NCBI GenBank assembly: GCA_016987375.1
Contig: PJRA01000172.1
Coordinates: 212,680 to 276,679, forward strand
Length of the DNA: 64,000 bases
DNA from: Brachionus koreanus
Lineage: Eukaryota > Rotifera > Eurotatoria > Ploima > Brachionidae
Reading direction: 5' to 3'
Under the pieces are notes generated by a model. It did no database searches and was not told the DNA's origin. It worked only from the letters and a program-made list of their open reading frames with translations. Of this stretch, positions 45,356-56,627 are shown one piece after another; the first letter of the stretch is position 1; each line of letters opens with the position of its first letter. A program made the position numbers and the translations under genes.

Positions 45356-48300
45356 TCAGTCAAAATAATCGTCAATATCAATGTCCGGATTAATTAAGTC
45401 TTCACCATAAGGACTAACATCAATTTGATTGAGGATTAAGTTTTCAAAAGTTTCTTCTAGATCAGTTTCACCAATTAACAGTGCTCCTTGAACTTTTCCA
45501 TCATAAATAATTACTTTAACATATTCAACTCCTTCAGTACATCTTATTAATAGCTCGTAGTTATTTCCAAGATTCTTCGCGTCATAATTTCCCAATAGTA
45601 TTACTTTGTAATTGAAAAAATTTGTTATATGAGCAAACATTTCAAAACAAAAATCTAGAGAAATTGATTGATTTTTGCTAGCTGAAAGCATAGAACGAGC
45701 TGCGTAATCTCCCATTTGCAATGCTTGACTCCAAAGTCTCATTTGAAACCAATGAGGAGCCCAATTCCAAGAAGCAGTACATGCATCGCCGGCAGCATAG
45801 ACATCTTGAATATTTGTTTCTAATCTGTCATTTACTTTAAGGCCTCCATCAAGTCCGAGTTCAAACTTGAATTAGCATTTAGAATTTCAATTTATAAATA
45901 ATTAAGTATTAATTACACTATTGTTTTTTGTGAATATTTCAACGGACGGAACCACTCCAGTAGCACTGATTATTAAATCACATCCGTATATTTTATCATT
46001 TGTTAGTTCCACGTAAATAGGCCAATCTCCTTGTTCCTCTATTGTGCTTGTTTTGACATTTTTTCTATAAAATATACGCTTAACTTCAGTCTTGTATTCA
46101 ACTACTACTTGACGAGATCTCTGATTTTTTATTAAGTAAAATTTATTTCATTCTTGGAAATATTTATTAGTTACCTCACTTGCTCCTTTAATAATTAGAT
46201 CTAAAGACCAATCAGGACCCAAAGCACTACTTGATATATTTTTTACATTTTGATAAGTCTTTGAATCATATTCTAATAAAATTTTATTATATTTTTCATA
46301 ATATTATGCTAAGTTATTTAATTCGGCGATTTTTATAAGGTTTTAACATTAATTTCAATTTTAGCATTTTTGGTTTTGTGAAATTTGGTACAAAATAAAC
46401 AAATAGAACAAAAAAAATGCTAAAAAATCTAAAAACTTTTTTCCTGAAGGGTTGAAATTAGTTCTGAAAGTGCAACAAACTTAGTTGCACCAAAAGTCAA
46501 AGTCTGCTAATGATGTGCAAAATCTCTGCAAAATGCNNNNNNNNNNNNNNNNNNNNNNNNNNNNNNNNNNNNNNNNNNNNNNNNNNNNNNNNNNNNNNNN
46601 NNNNNNNNNNNNNNNNNNNNNNNNNNNNNNNNNNNNNNNNNNNNNNNNNNNNNNNNNNNNNNNNNNNNNNNNNNNNNNNNNNNNNNNNNNNNNNNNNNNN
46701 NNNNNNNNNNNNNNNNNNNNNNNNNNNNNNNNNNNNNNNNNNNNNNNNNNNNNNNNNNNNNNNNNNNNNNNNNNNNNNNNNNNNNNNNNNNNNNNNNNNN
46801 NNNNNNNNNNNNNNNNNNNNNNNNNNNNNNNNNNNNNNNNNNNNNNNNNNNNNNNNNNNNNNNNNNNNNNNNNNNNNNNNNNNNNNNNNNNNNNNNNNNN
46901 NNNNNNNNNNNNNNNNNNNNNNNNNNNNNNNNNNNNNNNNNNNNNNNNNNNNNNNNNNNNNNNNNNNNNNNNNNNNNNNNNNNNNNNNNNNNNNNNNNNN
47001 NNNNNNNNNNNNNNNNNNNNNNNNNNNNNNNNNNNNNNNNNNNNNNNNNNNNNNNNNNNNNNNNNNNNNNNNNNNNNNNNNNNNNNNNNNNNNNNNNNNN
47101 NNNNNNNNNNNNNNNNNNNNNNNNNNNNNNNNNNNNNNNNNNNNNNNNNNNNNNNNNNNNNNNNNNNNNNNNNNNNNNNNNNNNNNNNNNNNNNNNNNNN
47201 NNNNNNNNNNNNNNNNNNNNNNNNNNNNNNNNNNNNNNNNNNNNNNNNNNNNNNNNNNNNNNNNNNNNNNNNNNNNNNNNNNNNNNNNNNNNNNNNNNNN
47301 NNNNNNNNNNNNNNNNNNNNNNNNNNNNNNNNNNNNNNNNNNNNNNNNNNNNNNNNNNNNNNNNNNNNNNNNNNNNNNNNNNNNNNNNNNNNNNNNNNNN
47401 NNNNNNNNNNNNNNNNNNNNNNNNNNNNNNNNNNNNNNNNNNNNNNNNNNNNNNNNNNNNNNNNNNNNNNNNNNNNNNNNTTCATTTTTAAAAAAGAAAT
47501 ATAATTTTTTTTCAAATGGTTCTGCAAACAGTACATTGTTGTTAAAATTTTATTAGACGAATTCTAGGCACTGCAAAAACTGTGCAATTTATTGCAAATT
47601 TTTTCTGATGTTTTTTTTTATTGTCCATTTAACAGAAAAATGAAGAGTTTTTGGAGAGTTTAGAATTCGTTTTTAAAAATTTGTACAACAATGTACTGTT
47701 TGCAGAACCACAATTTTAATTTTTTTGAACAATTAGAAAAAAATTAAATCGTTTTTTTCTTTTTGTACTACAATTTCATATTGCCAAAAAATGCTAAATT
47801 TCATTGAATAAAAAATTAATAGAGATAGTAGCCCAAAGGGTCGAAAAAAAACCTCCGGATTTGAGAGCTAATAGTAATAAGTACAGTGATGTTCTGCTTT
47901 TTATTATTTAACACAATTTACATTAATCATGTTGAAAAATCAAATATTTCCCAAAAATTTTTGAGCTTTTGAGTTCAAAGATTTTGTTCTGACCTTTGAT
48001 TTTTCTATTTAATTATTTTCATTAGAATAATTTTTTAGTACTATCAAAGTTCAGATATTTTAATAAAATTAAGAAAAAGCTCTAAAGCTCTTAAATTTTT
48101 GAAAATTTTTTTATTTTACAATAATTTTACAATTACTTTATATAAAATAATATAAATTTTCTTTTACTTTGTGGCAAAAAACAAAAAGCAGAATGTCAAT
48201 GTTTAAAATTTGACAGTCATATCTATCTAATTATCAAGTTACATATGAATAAATATATAAGCAAGTTAAAGTTTAAGGAACTTTTATCTTATGTAAATAA

Positions 48301-49210
48301 TGTAGAAGGGCTAAAGAGTAGTCGTTTAAAAAATCAACCAACTTGAAATGGTATATTTTTTTCGTTTTAAGTCCAAGTCTTTTTTGATTGGGTTCACTTC
48401 ATTGAGAGATTTCTCGAAAAATTTTGCAGAATGAGCATCGAAAAATGTATGACTGATGTGAGAATCTTTAATTGCCCATATGATTTTACAATTTTGAATT
48501 TCATAAACTAATTCAGTAGCAATACCACCATTTCCAACAATCAGAATTTGCTTAGCACTCTTAAGCTTAGATTGAAATTCATGGACAGATTCAGTGTCTC
48601 TGATGCCTAAAACATAAGGATTGCATTCATCTATTAATTTTGGTCGTCCTCCAGTGCAAATGCACAATTTTCTATACTTGTACTGGGTATCATCACTGCA
48701 TTTTAAAATCTGTTAAAACAATACTGAAACTGCTGACTAAATGAAATAAAATCACTTACATGATTTTTTGCATCTAAATCTGAGACTATTTTTGTTAAGA
48801 TAGTCAAGTTCTTAAATGATTCAGAAAAATTACTGAAAGATTGTTCCTCTATATCGAATGAGTGTAGAATTTTTGTTACCTTAAAATTTAATTTTTTATT
48901 TCAGACTGAAAATTAAAATTTTTTTTTTGCTAAATTCAAATTAACTGTGATTGTCTTCCTAACTATTGAAAATTGCATCTTCAATTTTTAAAAATAATAA
49001 TTACTGGCTTTAAATTTGCGACAGATTTAACCAGACTTGAGGCGCTCAGAATAAGAATTCTGCTAGTAGGATCGGCTATTGAGCTCAACTAATTTGAACA
49101 ACTAATTTTAAACTAATATTTTTTGAAACAAAAAATGAATTTACTCTTTGGGCACATGATGTTCCGGCTATTCCACCACCTATTATAACAAAGTCATACT
49201 CTTCAATCAT
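45356..49210 (-). CDS. PYROXD1: Pyridine nucleotide-disulphide oxidoreductase domain protein 1 (interrupted by assembly gap)
   Basis: FAD-dependent class I oxidoreductase; human PYROXD1 protects the tRNA ligase RTCB from oxidation. The start at 49210 gives [20 protein letters not shown], the FAD dinucleotide fold GxGxxG. The exon at 48326-48667 has [29 protein letters not shown] and the second dinucleotide motif [20 protein letters not shown] then IIWAIKD, very close to the human sequence. The last exons give [20 protein letters not shown] and end [17 protein letters not shown] at 45356, again the human C-terminus. Introns are about 50-60 bp, except the one containing 944 N bases and an inverted-repeat element. 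Exons may be missing inside the gap. Confidence 0.92.
46537..47480. other. Assembly gap (944 N)
   Basis: Undetermined bases between PYROXD1 exons. The right side runs straight into an inverted-repeat element, so repeats may have caused the break. Any open frame across it is meaningless. Confidence 1.
47481..47790. mobile_element. Inverted-repeat element, copy of the 30099 family, cut by the gap
   Basis: Arms around GTTCTGCAAACAGTACATTG and its inverse CAATGTACTGTTTGCAGAAC (47518-47540 and 47689-47710), each with GAATTC next to it on the inner side. The right end has TTTTTCTTTTTGTACTACAA then ATTGCC, matching the end of the 30099 copy. Its left end lies in the N gap. Confidence 0.75.
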
Positions 49211-49520
49211 TTTAATGTAACAAAATAGAAATAAAATTATATCCAAATTTTAAATTATGTTTAAAAACTCATAAAATAATTTTCATTTTAATTTTTTTGT
49301 CTTTGTAAATTATTTAACTTAACTTTATTTCAAATCATACTTTTAGGGTTTGTTTTAAAATTTTAATTTAAAAAAAGCTTTAAAAACAAAACTAGTTGAT
49401 ATTTAATATAAAATAATTTAATAAAAAAAATTTATAAAAAAAAAAATGTGAAATTTATATTTCAATATGTAAAAATTGGTTACATGATTTACAAAAATGA
49501 ACTTAAGAAAAAAAATTTAT

Positions 49521-51659
49521 TCAATTTTTATGAGTTTGCATAAACGACTCATTTCCATGTATACCGCTTGTATTCCAAATTGGTAAAGAATTCCAGTTTG
49601 CACTGCTCGAACGTTGATAGAAATTTTTTCTTTTCTTTTCAAAAATATCATCCAGATTGATATTTATTTGAGCAGAACTTCTAAAAAGCTTAGTGAAATT
49701 AATGAACTTTGAAGCCTGAGATTTGGCCATTTTTGTAAATCCCGGATCTTTAGCCCAATTTGGGATCGGCTTACTGGGCTCTTCTTCATCATCTGTCTCA
49801 TCACTCGAATGCAAATCTTGAATGCCATAGTCTTCATATGCAGGCTCTTTTTTTTCACTCGTATTTCCAATTTGTTTCAAAATATTCATCTAAAATACAG
49901 CTTTATTAAAAGAAAAAAATATGTGTTTATGTTTAGTCTTACTTTAGCTGGATTACCAAATGTTGACTCAGGTTTAACCAAATCATTTTTGCTAAAGCTG
50001 GGTGGATTTTTAATTTTGGGAGTTTTTTCTGCATCATCAGTGCTTTGCTTACTTTCTTTATTCAAATTGTTTGTTTGTTTGTCTAATTTTTGGAATGGCG
50101 AATTTTTTACAATTCCAGACATTGTCTCAGGCAATTTAACAGCTTTTTTACTATTCATCTCTTTAGATTTATCAGATTCATGTGATTTTTTGTTTGTCTC
50201 AATGGCTTTTTTCTTAATCTCTGTCGAATCAACTGTTTTGACAGAATTTATTTCATCCTGGCGTTTTTTAACTTCGATCTCATTTTTGTGCTTCAAATCA
50301 GCTATTTTTTTCATTTTTTCCTCTCGTTTTCTTTTTTTAAAAAATTTAAATTAAATTTACAAGAAAAAAATTTTAACAAACTTTTTAGCTATTTCGACTT
50401 TTTCGTGCAGTAATTTTTCACGCTCATTCAGTCTTTCTTGTTCTCTTTTTTCTTTAGCTAATAATTCCTGAACAAAAAATAAAAATATTTTTCAAAAAAA
50501 TATAGGTTAAATATTACCGTTCTGCTTAGTTTAATAGGAGTGTTTCGTTCTAAAAATTTAGCAAAATTGGTTTTATTTTTATTGTTTACATTGTACAGAT
50601 TAGCAGAAACTGGATGAGCTTTTGGCTCATTTTTGAAAAGACTAGCTTTTACAGCTTTGTTATTTAGGGTTTGAACTGGCTGCTTAAGTTTAGTTTCCAC
50701 GTCTTTTTTAATTATTGTCCTAGGCGCGTTTTCTTCGTTTATGTCTTTTAAAAGTGCATTTACTTTTCTAATTGACTTTCTTTTTTGTTCTTTGTTTGTT
50801 ATCGAGTTTCTAATTTTCTTTTGCTCAATTGTTCCAGGTTTGGTCTTGAATTTGTTGGATAATCGAGCTCCAATTCTAACTTTAGGTTGAATCTTTGAAA
50901 AATTTTACCAATATGTTCAAAATATAAGTATAATTTGAGTTTACTTGTTTGTTGCTGTTTGATTTGACTAATTTGGAAGCAATCGAAGGAGTCTGCTTGC
51001 CTGAATCTTTCATTCGAGCTTCAACCATTTCAACAATTTGCTTTACTTTACCAGAGTTATTGATACCTTAAATTTGATAGAATAGTTGGTTGATAGCATG
51101 ATAAGTATACTAAAATACTTGAGAAATCAGTTAACTGATGTTTTATGTCAACTTTAGGAGATGTGTATTTATATTCGGATTCTCTTGGTACAATTATCGA
51201 TGATGAAGCAAGAGGTGGATGCATGTTAAATTGGAATTCTTCTTTTTTTGGAGTTTGGCTGACAAATTTTAGATTTTTTTTTGCCTTGACTAGCGTTGCC
51301 TGTTCATTCGGTTTAGTGTAAGTAAGATTTTTTCTCTCAGATCTAAAAACAGGCTTAGTTGGCTTGCTTTTTTCGTCATTGCTTGTTTTAACATGACCAA
51401 AACTTTCAATTAACTTGTCGAATTTTTTTGTTTTAGCATCATAGTCATTTATTACTTTTGAAGCTGGTTTATTTGCTTCATTGATTTGAACAACTCTACA
51501 AAAATTACTGCTGTTGACTAAAGTTAAAAATTTTTTCCATACTCTATCATAGCTTGTATGAATAGATTTTTCCAATGCATTTATTTCCTTCGAATATGTT
51601 CGACAGAAATTTGAGGCAAATTCTTTTTTGAAGTCAGGTTTTTTTCGATTTTCTTCCAT
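49521..51659 (-). CDS. INCENP: Inner centromere protein
   Basis: Scaffold of the chromosomal passenger complex; it binds and activates Aurora B at centromeres and the spindle midzone. The start at 51659 is MEENRKKPDFKKEFASNFCR. Long, basic, disordered middle exons follow, then a charged helix (ELLAKEKREQERLNEREKLL then HEKVEIAKKKREEKM) like the coiled coil of known INCENPs. The C-terminal exon carries the IN-box: YEDYGIQDLHSSDETDDEEE then PSKPIPNWA, then LDDIFEKKRKNFYQRSSSAN then WNS. The Ser triplet before NW corresponds to the TSS motif phosphorylated by Aurora B, with Ser in place of Thr. The N-terminal CEN box that binds survivin and borealin is not obvious. Stop at 49521; PYROXD1 starts 310 bp downstream on the same strand. 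Confidence 0.93.
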
Positions 51660-52340
51660 TTTTTAAAATTAACATTAACATTGATCAAATATAATTTAAG
51701 CTGATAATCATCAATATATAATAAATTTATAGCAAATTATAAATAAAATGGAAAAAATTTTAATTTTGGCGGCTTTTAACATATAATAAATTCTGTCTAT
51801 TCATATAGGATTTTTAATTATACCAAGATGTCATTTTTTTTGTCTTGAAAATTTAGATGTGCAAACATCATTATATTAATTTCAAAACAAATTGATGTAA
51901 TTAACCTTTTAACCAAAAAATTCAATTAAAATTTTTACTTAAATTAATTGACGTTTAAGTATAAAATACAAAAGAAAACAAATTTTGAATATTGATTTAA
52001 AACAATTCAAAATTTATATTTTGTTTTTTGATCTTATTCATTTAATTGTCTTTTAAAATATTTCCAATAGTTTCAATGACTCTACTTTTTATTTAAATGT
52101 TTCAAAAGCTTTTTTCAATTTTTTTCAAAGCATAGTTTCAAACTAAAAAATATGAAATAAAGTTTACTAGAAATAAGCTTTGAATCTAAACGATTTGTCA
52201 ATCCCAAAGAAAAATTAAAAATAAGCACTGAAATTCTTAAGTTAAAAAAACTTATCCTCAACCCTTCATCGTTCAACATACATTCAATTTATGCTTTTTT
52301 TTAAGCTTACAATTTTTCTTTTCATGTTGACTCAGCAATC

Positions 52341-52348
52341 TATAAATA
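52341..52348 (+). promoter_or_regulatory. TATA box of the Hsp20 gene
   Basis: TATAAATA, 78 bp before the start codon, placing transcription start near 52370-52380 with a short leader. TATA-driven, intronless organisation is typical of heat-shock genes. A clean three-unit heat-shock element was not seen just upstream. Confidence 0.6.
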
Positions 52349-52425
52349 CCACCCATTGCTCTTCTTAAATTCAAATCATTTGGTTTACAAAATTTTAAAA
52401 ATCTTGTAGAGAAAAAATATTAAAA

Positions 52426-53241
52426 ATGTCGCTCATACCCCATCATTTTTTTCCTCGTTCAGCTTTTGATATGGACAGATGGTTTAGACAGCCACACCAT
52501 GAATTGACTCATCACTTGGCTCCAACAACTCTCGATTTATTCGATCCATTTGATGAATTAGACCATGTTATAAGCCGTAATTTACAATGGTTGAATAAAC
52601 CAGAATTTATGGAACCCTTTCGATCATTAGTTCCCAAAGTACCTCAAAAGTATCGCATAATCGTTGACTGTGTTGGTTACAAGCCGGAATCAATTAAAAC
52701 CGAGTTACATGGTCACAAATTAAAGGTCGTTGGCCATGAAGAAATTAAGCATGATGATGAAGATTTTTCAGTCAAAGAGTTTAAGAAAAGCTATCAATTA
52801 CCAGCTCACTCTGAACCAGAAAAAATGGTATCATTTATGACCTCTCATGGACAACTGGTCATTGAAGTCCCACTAAAAGAGACCGATCTACACCAAAATA
52901 CTGATTTGTTCCCTCAAATTGTTGACCGTGAAGATGGAAGCAAGTCAGTACAAATGAAATTTTCAGTCCCCCAAAATATCGATCCATCAAAGATTAGCGT
53001 CAGTATCAAAGATCGAGATTTGATTGTAAAAGCTGAAGACAAAGTTGAGAAACCAGATGGCATCTCCAAATTTTACTACTACAAGAGAACTACTCTACCA
53101 GAAAACACAGATTTCGAACACATGAAATGTAATTATGAAGACCATAAGATTTCAATTGATGCACCATTGAACTTGAATTTCAAAACGCACAGACATGTTC
53201 CAATCGAACACAAAAAGCAACAATCAATTCAACATAAATGA
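52426..53241 (+). CDS. Small heat-shock protein with two alpha-crystallin domains
   Basis: Intronless gene of 271 codons. The aromatic N-terminus (MSLIPHHFFPRSAFDMDRWF) is typical of Hsp20 proteins. The first alpha-crystallin domain spans about residues 73-155 (KYRIIVDCVGYKPESIKTEL ... FKKSYQLPAHSEPEK ... GQLVIEVPL). The second spans about 166-252 (VQMKFSVPQNIDPSKISVSI ... YYKRTTLPENTDFEHMKCNY ... ISIDAPL). These ATP-independent chaperones hold unfolding proteins. Most animals' sHSPs have one such domain; tandem forms are known from flatworms and a few other spiralians. The tail ends in HKKQQSIQHK and lacks a clear IxI/V motif. The GC content of the gene is visibly higher than its surroundings. 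Confidence 0.93.
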   Translation: MSLIPHHFFPRSAFDMDRWFRQPHHELTHHLAPTTLDLFDPFDELDHVISRNLQWLNKPEFMEPFRSLVPKVPQKYRIIVDCVGYKPESIKTELHGHKLKVVGHEEIKHDDEDFSVKEFKKSYQLPAHSEPEKMVSFMTSHGQLVIEVPLKETDLHQNTDLFPQIVDREDGSKSVQMKFSVPQNIDPSKISVSIKDRDLIVKAEDKVEKPDGISKFYYYKRTTLPENTDFEHMKCNYEDHKISIDAPLNLNFKTHRHVPIEHKKQQSIQHK

Positions 53242-53244
53242 ATT

Positions 53245-54210
53245 TAGAATTAAACTAGCAAACGTTTATCAATAGTACTTAAATTATAATTTTTAAATTG
53301 AGACTTTTTATTTATATTCGATAATAATATTTTAAATTAAAATTTTCAAATAAAATTTACAAAAAATTTATATTTATTTTTGTTAGAATAAAACACCATC
53401 TAAAAACAGTTTTTTTTTTTAATGAAGAATAACTATAATAATTAAATATTTATTTTTTTTAAGATTTCCAAACAAACTCCTAAATTTAGAAACAAAAAAC
53501 ACCTTAATTTTTTTTTTTAGACAAACAAAAAACATAAAAAAAGTTTCAAAATTTTGTTTAATTAGATACATAGAATTTGGTATATTTTAAAAATAAAGTC
53601 ATAAATACTTTATAACTAACGCCATCTTATGCTTTGAACATATGTGATTTTGAAAAATTCGAGTTAAAAAACTCAAACCAGAAATTTTAGTCATAAAGCC
53701 TTTCAATAAATTAATTGCTAAAATTGAGCATCAATTGTTTTAACACTTTTATAATTTCTTAAATTATTATTTTGTCAGCAAAAATTTACAAATCATTCAA
53801 TTAAAAAAAAACGAATTTTATTTTTCTATCTTAAAATTCAAAGTACAAATTAACACTAAAATTGAAAAAACATTACATAGCTTATGCAAATAATTTCCTT
53901 CTTAATGCGAATACCGTTCAAAATATAATTATTTTAAACTTAATCAAATTTTAAATAAAATTAATTATTTGAAAAAAAAAAACTTGTTTCCATAGTAAGC
54001 AAAAACTTTCTTTTTATTACTTAATCTTAGATGTAAGCAATTGAAATAATAAATTTTTGTTTACATTAAGCTAAATAAATTTTAGCTCAATTCATATAAT
54101 TTGGATCAAAGCTTTGATTTTTGTTAAATCTTGAGCTTTTTGAAAATTTAAAATAATATTCAATTAAGAGTTTAAAAAATAATAATACTCTTAAATATTT
54201 GGTTTTTTGC
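53245..54210. other. Gene-free AT-rich intergenic stretch
   Basis: Nothing recognised beyond homopolymer runs. Polyadenylation-type AATAAA sequences are common and not diagnostic in this composition. Confidence 0.5.
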
Positions 54211-54214
54211 TAAA

Positions 54215-55727
54215 ATGTCAAAAAAAATTGACGGACATCCATTTGGATCACAGAGTTCTCGTTTTAATTTGAGTGGCGTTCATCCAAATAGACTTGCCAC
54301 TGGCAAAATGCCTTATCAAGAAAATTTAGATGCTCAAATAGTAAGAAACATCGAATTATAAAATTCAAATACTAAACTAAATTTTAATTCAAGTCAAAGC
54401 GTCTTGGTCCAGGAAGTTACGAAATTTTAAAATACGATGGATTTAGCTATGAAAATGTGTCCAAAAGCGCAAGTGGTCCAAATTGGGAACGAAGTTTTTT
54501 GACTGAAAAATATTCAAAAATGCCCCATCTCTTGTACCAAGAGGCTTATAAAGCTAAACAAGAAGATGTGAGATTTTTTCTAAGACTATTTTTATTAAAT
54601 AAATTTAAAAGACTATAGAAAATAAGACTAGGTCCTGCATACTATTCTTTAAAAGACAACATTAAATTGGAAAATGACAAGCCAAAGAGTGTAAGAGGAA
54701 TAATTGATCATCTTAGCGAAAGATTTTCTGACAAAGGAATAAGCCGAAATCCTGGCCCGGGGAGTTACGGTATTCCAGATGAAATTCTTGAAATAAAGCG
54801 CAAAAATAAGCCCGGTATTGTGCCAATTATAGAAAGATCTAAGGAATCAAGGAGTTTGCCTTATGTGGTAAAACTAAGTTAACAATGCAATTTTTTTTCT
54901 AAAAGTTAATCAAGGGATCAGAAAATCCGCCTGGCACATATAATCACAAAAATTCTATTGATGAATTGATCAAAAAAAAAGTATCAAAAAAAGGACCCTA
55001 TGAGTTGTTCACAGGAGACCGAGGTACACAAAAAACTGGACATTTGTTAAAAGATACTGAAAGCAAACTTGGACCTGGTCAGTACAGTTTGGATTCATTT
55101 GTTGATGTGCTGTCAAATCAGGAACATCAAAAACAGGGCAAATTTGGCAAACTTGCTCAATACCCCAATCCTATTGGAGATAGAATCGTAATGTTGGCTA
55201 ATTCACTGCATCCAAGAAATCCATCATGGTAAAAAGAAAGATGAATATTATATTTTTCAATTTATTTAATTTAGGCCAGGACCAGGATATTATGATGCCA
55301 AAGAGCCATCTAGATTCGTGTCTAGAATGCCTCCTTTCTTAAGCTCATCAGAAAGAAGCGATTTTAGATATCAAAAGCGTTTAAATAAAAATTATGTAAG
55401 TCTTTGATTTGAATTTGTGTTCATTAAATTTTTTTTTAATGAAATTAACAGAATTTGGTCGGAGTGGGACGCTATGATCTTGGTAAAAATGATATAAATG
55501 AATTCGGAAATGGACATAAGTCAGTTTTTGTGTCAAAATCAGCTCAAATAGTCCAGAAAAATAGGCCTTACTACACGTTTGTGATACATTTTCATATTTT
55601 TAAGCATTCTAGAATAAATTTATTTTAAAGTGAAAGAATCAAACAGCATAATTTGCCTTTGAATGAAAAGCTCAGACTTAACTCGACCGGAAAAATCTAC
55701 GATGACATGGCTATTGGTGTTGCGTAA
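54215..55727 (+). CDS. SHIPPO-repeat ciliary protein, CIMAP2/LEXM-like
   Basis: Seven or so exons with 45-65-bp introns from Met at 54215. The start MSKKIDGHPFGSQSSRFNLS then GVHPN and the segment SKSASGPNWERSFLTEKYSK then MPHLLYQE resemble CIMAP2 (formerly LEXM, C1orf177). SHIPPO-type LGPGxY/PGPGxY repeats recur: RLGPGSYEI, RLGPAYYSL, NPGPGSYGI, KLGPGQYSL, WPGPGYYDA and VGVGRYDL, about every 60-80 residues. One copy has lost the second Gly. Such proteins are inner-junction or lumen-associated microtubule proteins of cilia and sperm flagella. The final exons rejoin as RPYY(T)|ERIKQHN and end MAIGVA-stop. CIMAP2 is favoured over STPG1/ODF3-type relatives by the N-terminal half. Confidence 0.78.
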
Positions 55728-55734
55728 ACAAGCT

Positions 55735-56620
55735 TAATTGAATTAATCATTTAAATAAAAAATGAATCAACAATTTTAAATAAAAAATAATTTTTAAAAT
55801 AAATTTTTAATTTTTTAAGAAAGTAAATTTTATTCATAAAAAAAATTGTTACACATGATTTCAAATAAAATTTATTGATTTACTTTAAAAAAGAGAAAAA
55901 TCAATTAAACATTTTATTGTTCTCAAATTTAAGCATGAATTGATTTTATACCGGAATAGCATGAATCAAAATCCGGAATTTCTTTTTAAGCCATGCTTCC
56001 CAACGAAATTCTAGCTAAAAAATAACAATCACCTTTTTTCAGTGAAATCAATTTGGCTTGACATTTGAAAATATTAATTATTTAACACATATTTAACAAA
56101 ATATCTATTAAAATTAAGCTTTTTCTTTTTTTTGATAAAGAATATTATATGCAAAAGAGAATATGACAATCTTATAGCATTTTCAATTACCTCGTTGACA
56201 AAGTGGTATTTTAGATTTAGCTTTTTTTGTTATTCAGCTAGTTGGCATAAAACTAATTTGAAATTTCGACTAAATACTACAATTAGTAATCTTGATTAAA
56301 CAAAATGATTATTTAAATATTCTTTTACTAGGCCCTGAAATCCATAATTGATTGCAATTAATTAATTTCAAAGACAAAACAATAATTTTCAATTAGTACT
56401 CATTTTCGCTTTGATTTGAAGTCAAAAGAGAGAAAATTCTCAGTGTGACATGCAGCTTGGTTGACCAGGGCACGACTCTACTTTCTAAATTTTAATAAAC
56501 TTACCTCTAATTATTACTAAATATAATCGGATTTCATATCAAGTTGATGTTTAATTCAGTGGCATAAAAAACAAATAAACAAACAAAAGCTCATTGAGTT
56601 TGTCAGTCTCGGACTCGAGT
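55735..56620. other. Intergenic stretch upstream of FEZF
   Basis: No exon recognised. It presumably holds FEZF regulatory sequence. From about 56400 the sequence is less AT-rich, as expected near a 5' leader. Confidence 0.45.
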
Positions 56621-56627
56621 ACTCGAC

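Noticed and set aside
46481..47556. Long open frames across the N gap on both strands
   Set aside because: They exist only because undetermined bases contain no stop codons.
49809..50354. Open frame of 181 codons on the plus strand, hydrophobic
   Set aside because: Antisense shadow of INCENP lysine/glutamate-rich exons.
52130..52300. Heat-shock element upstream of Hsp20
   Set aside because: GAA and TTC units occur but not with the required 5-bp periodicity over three units.
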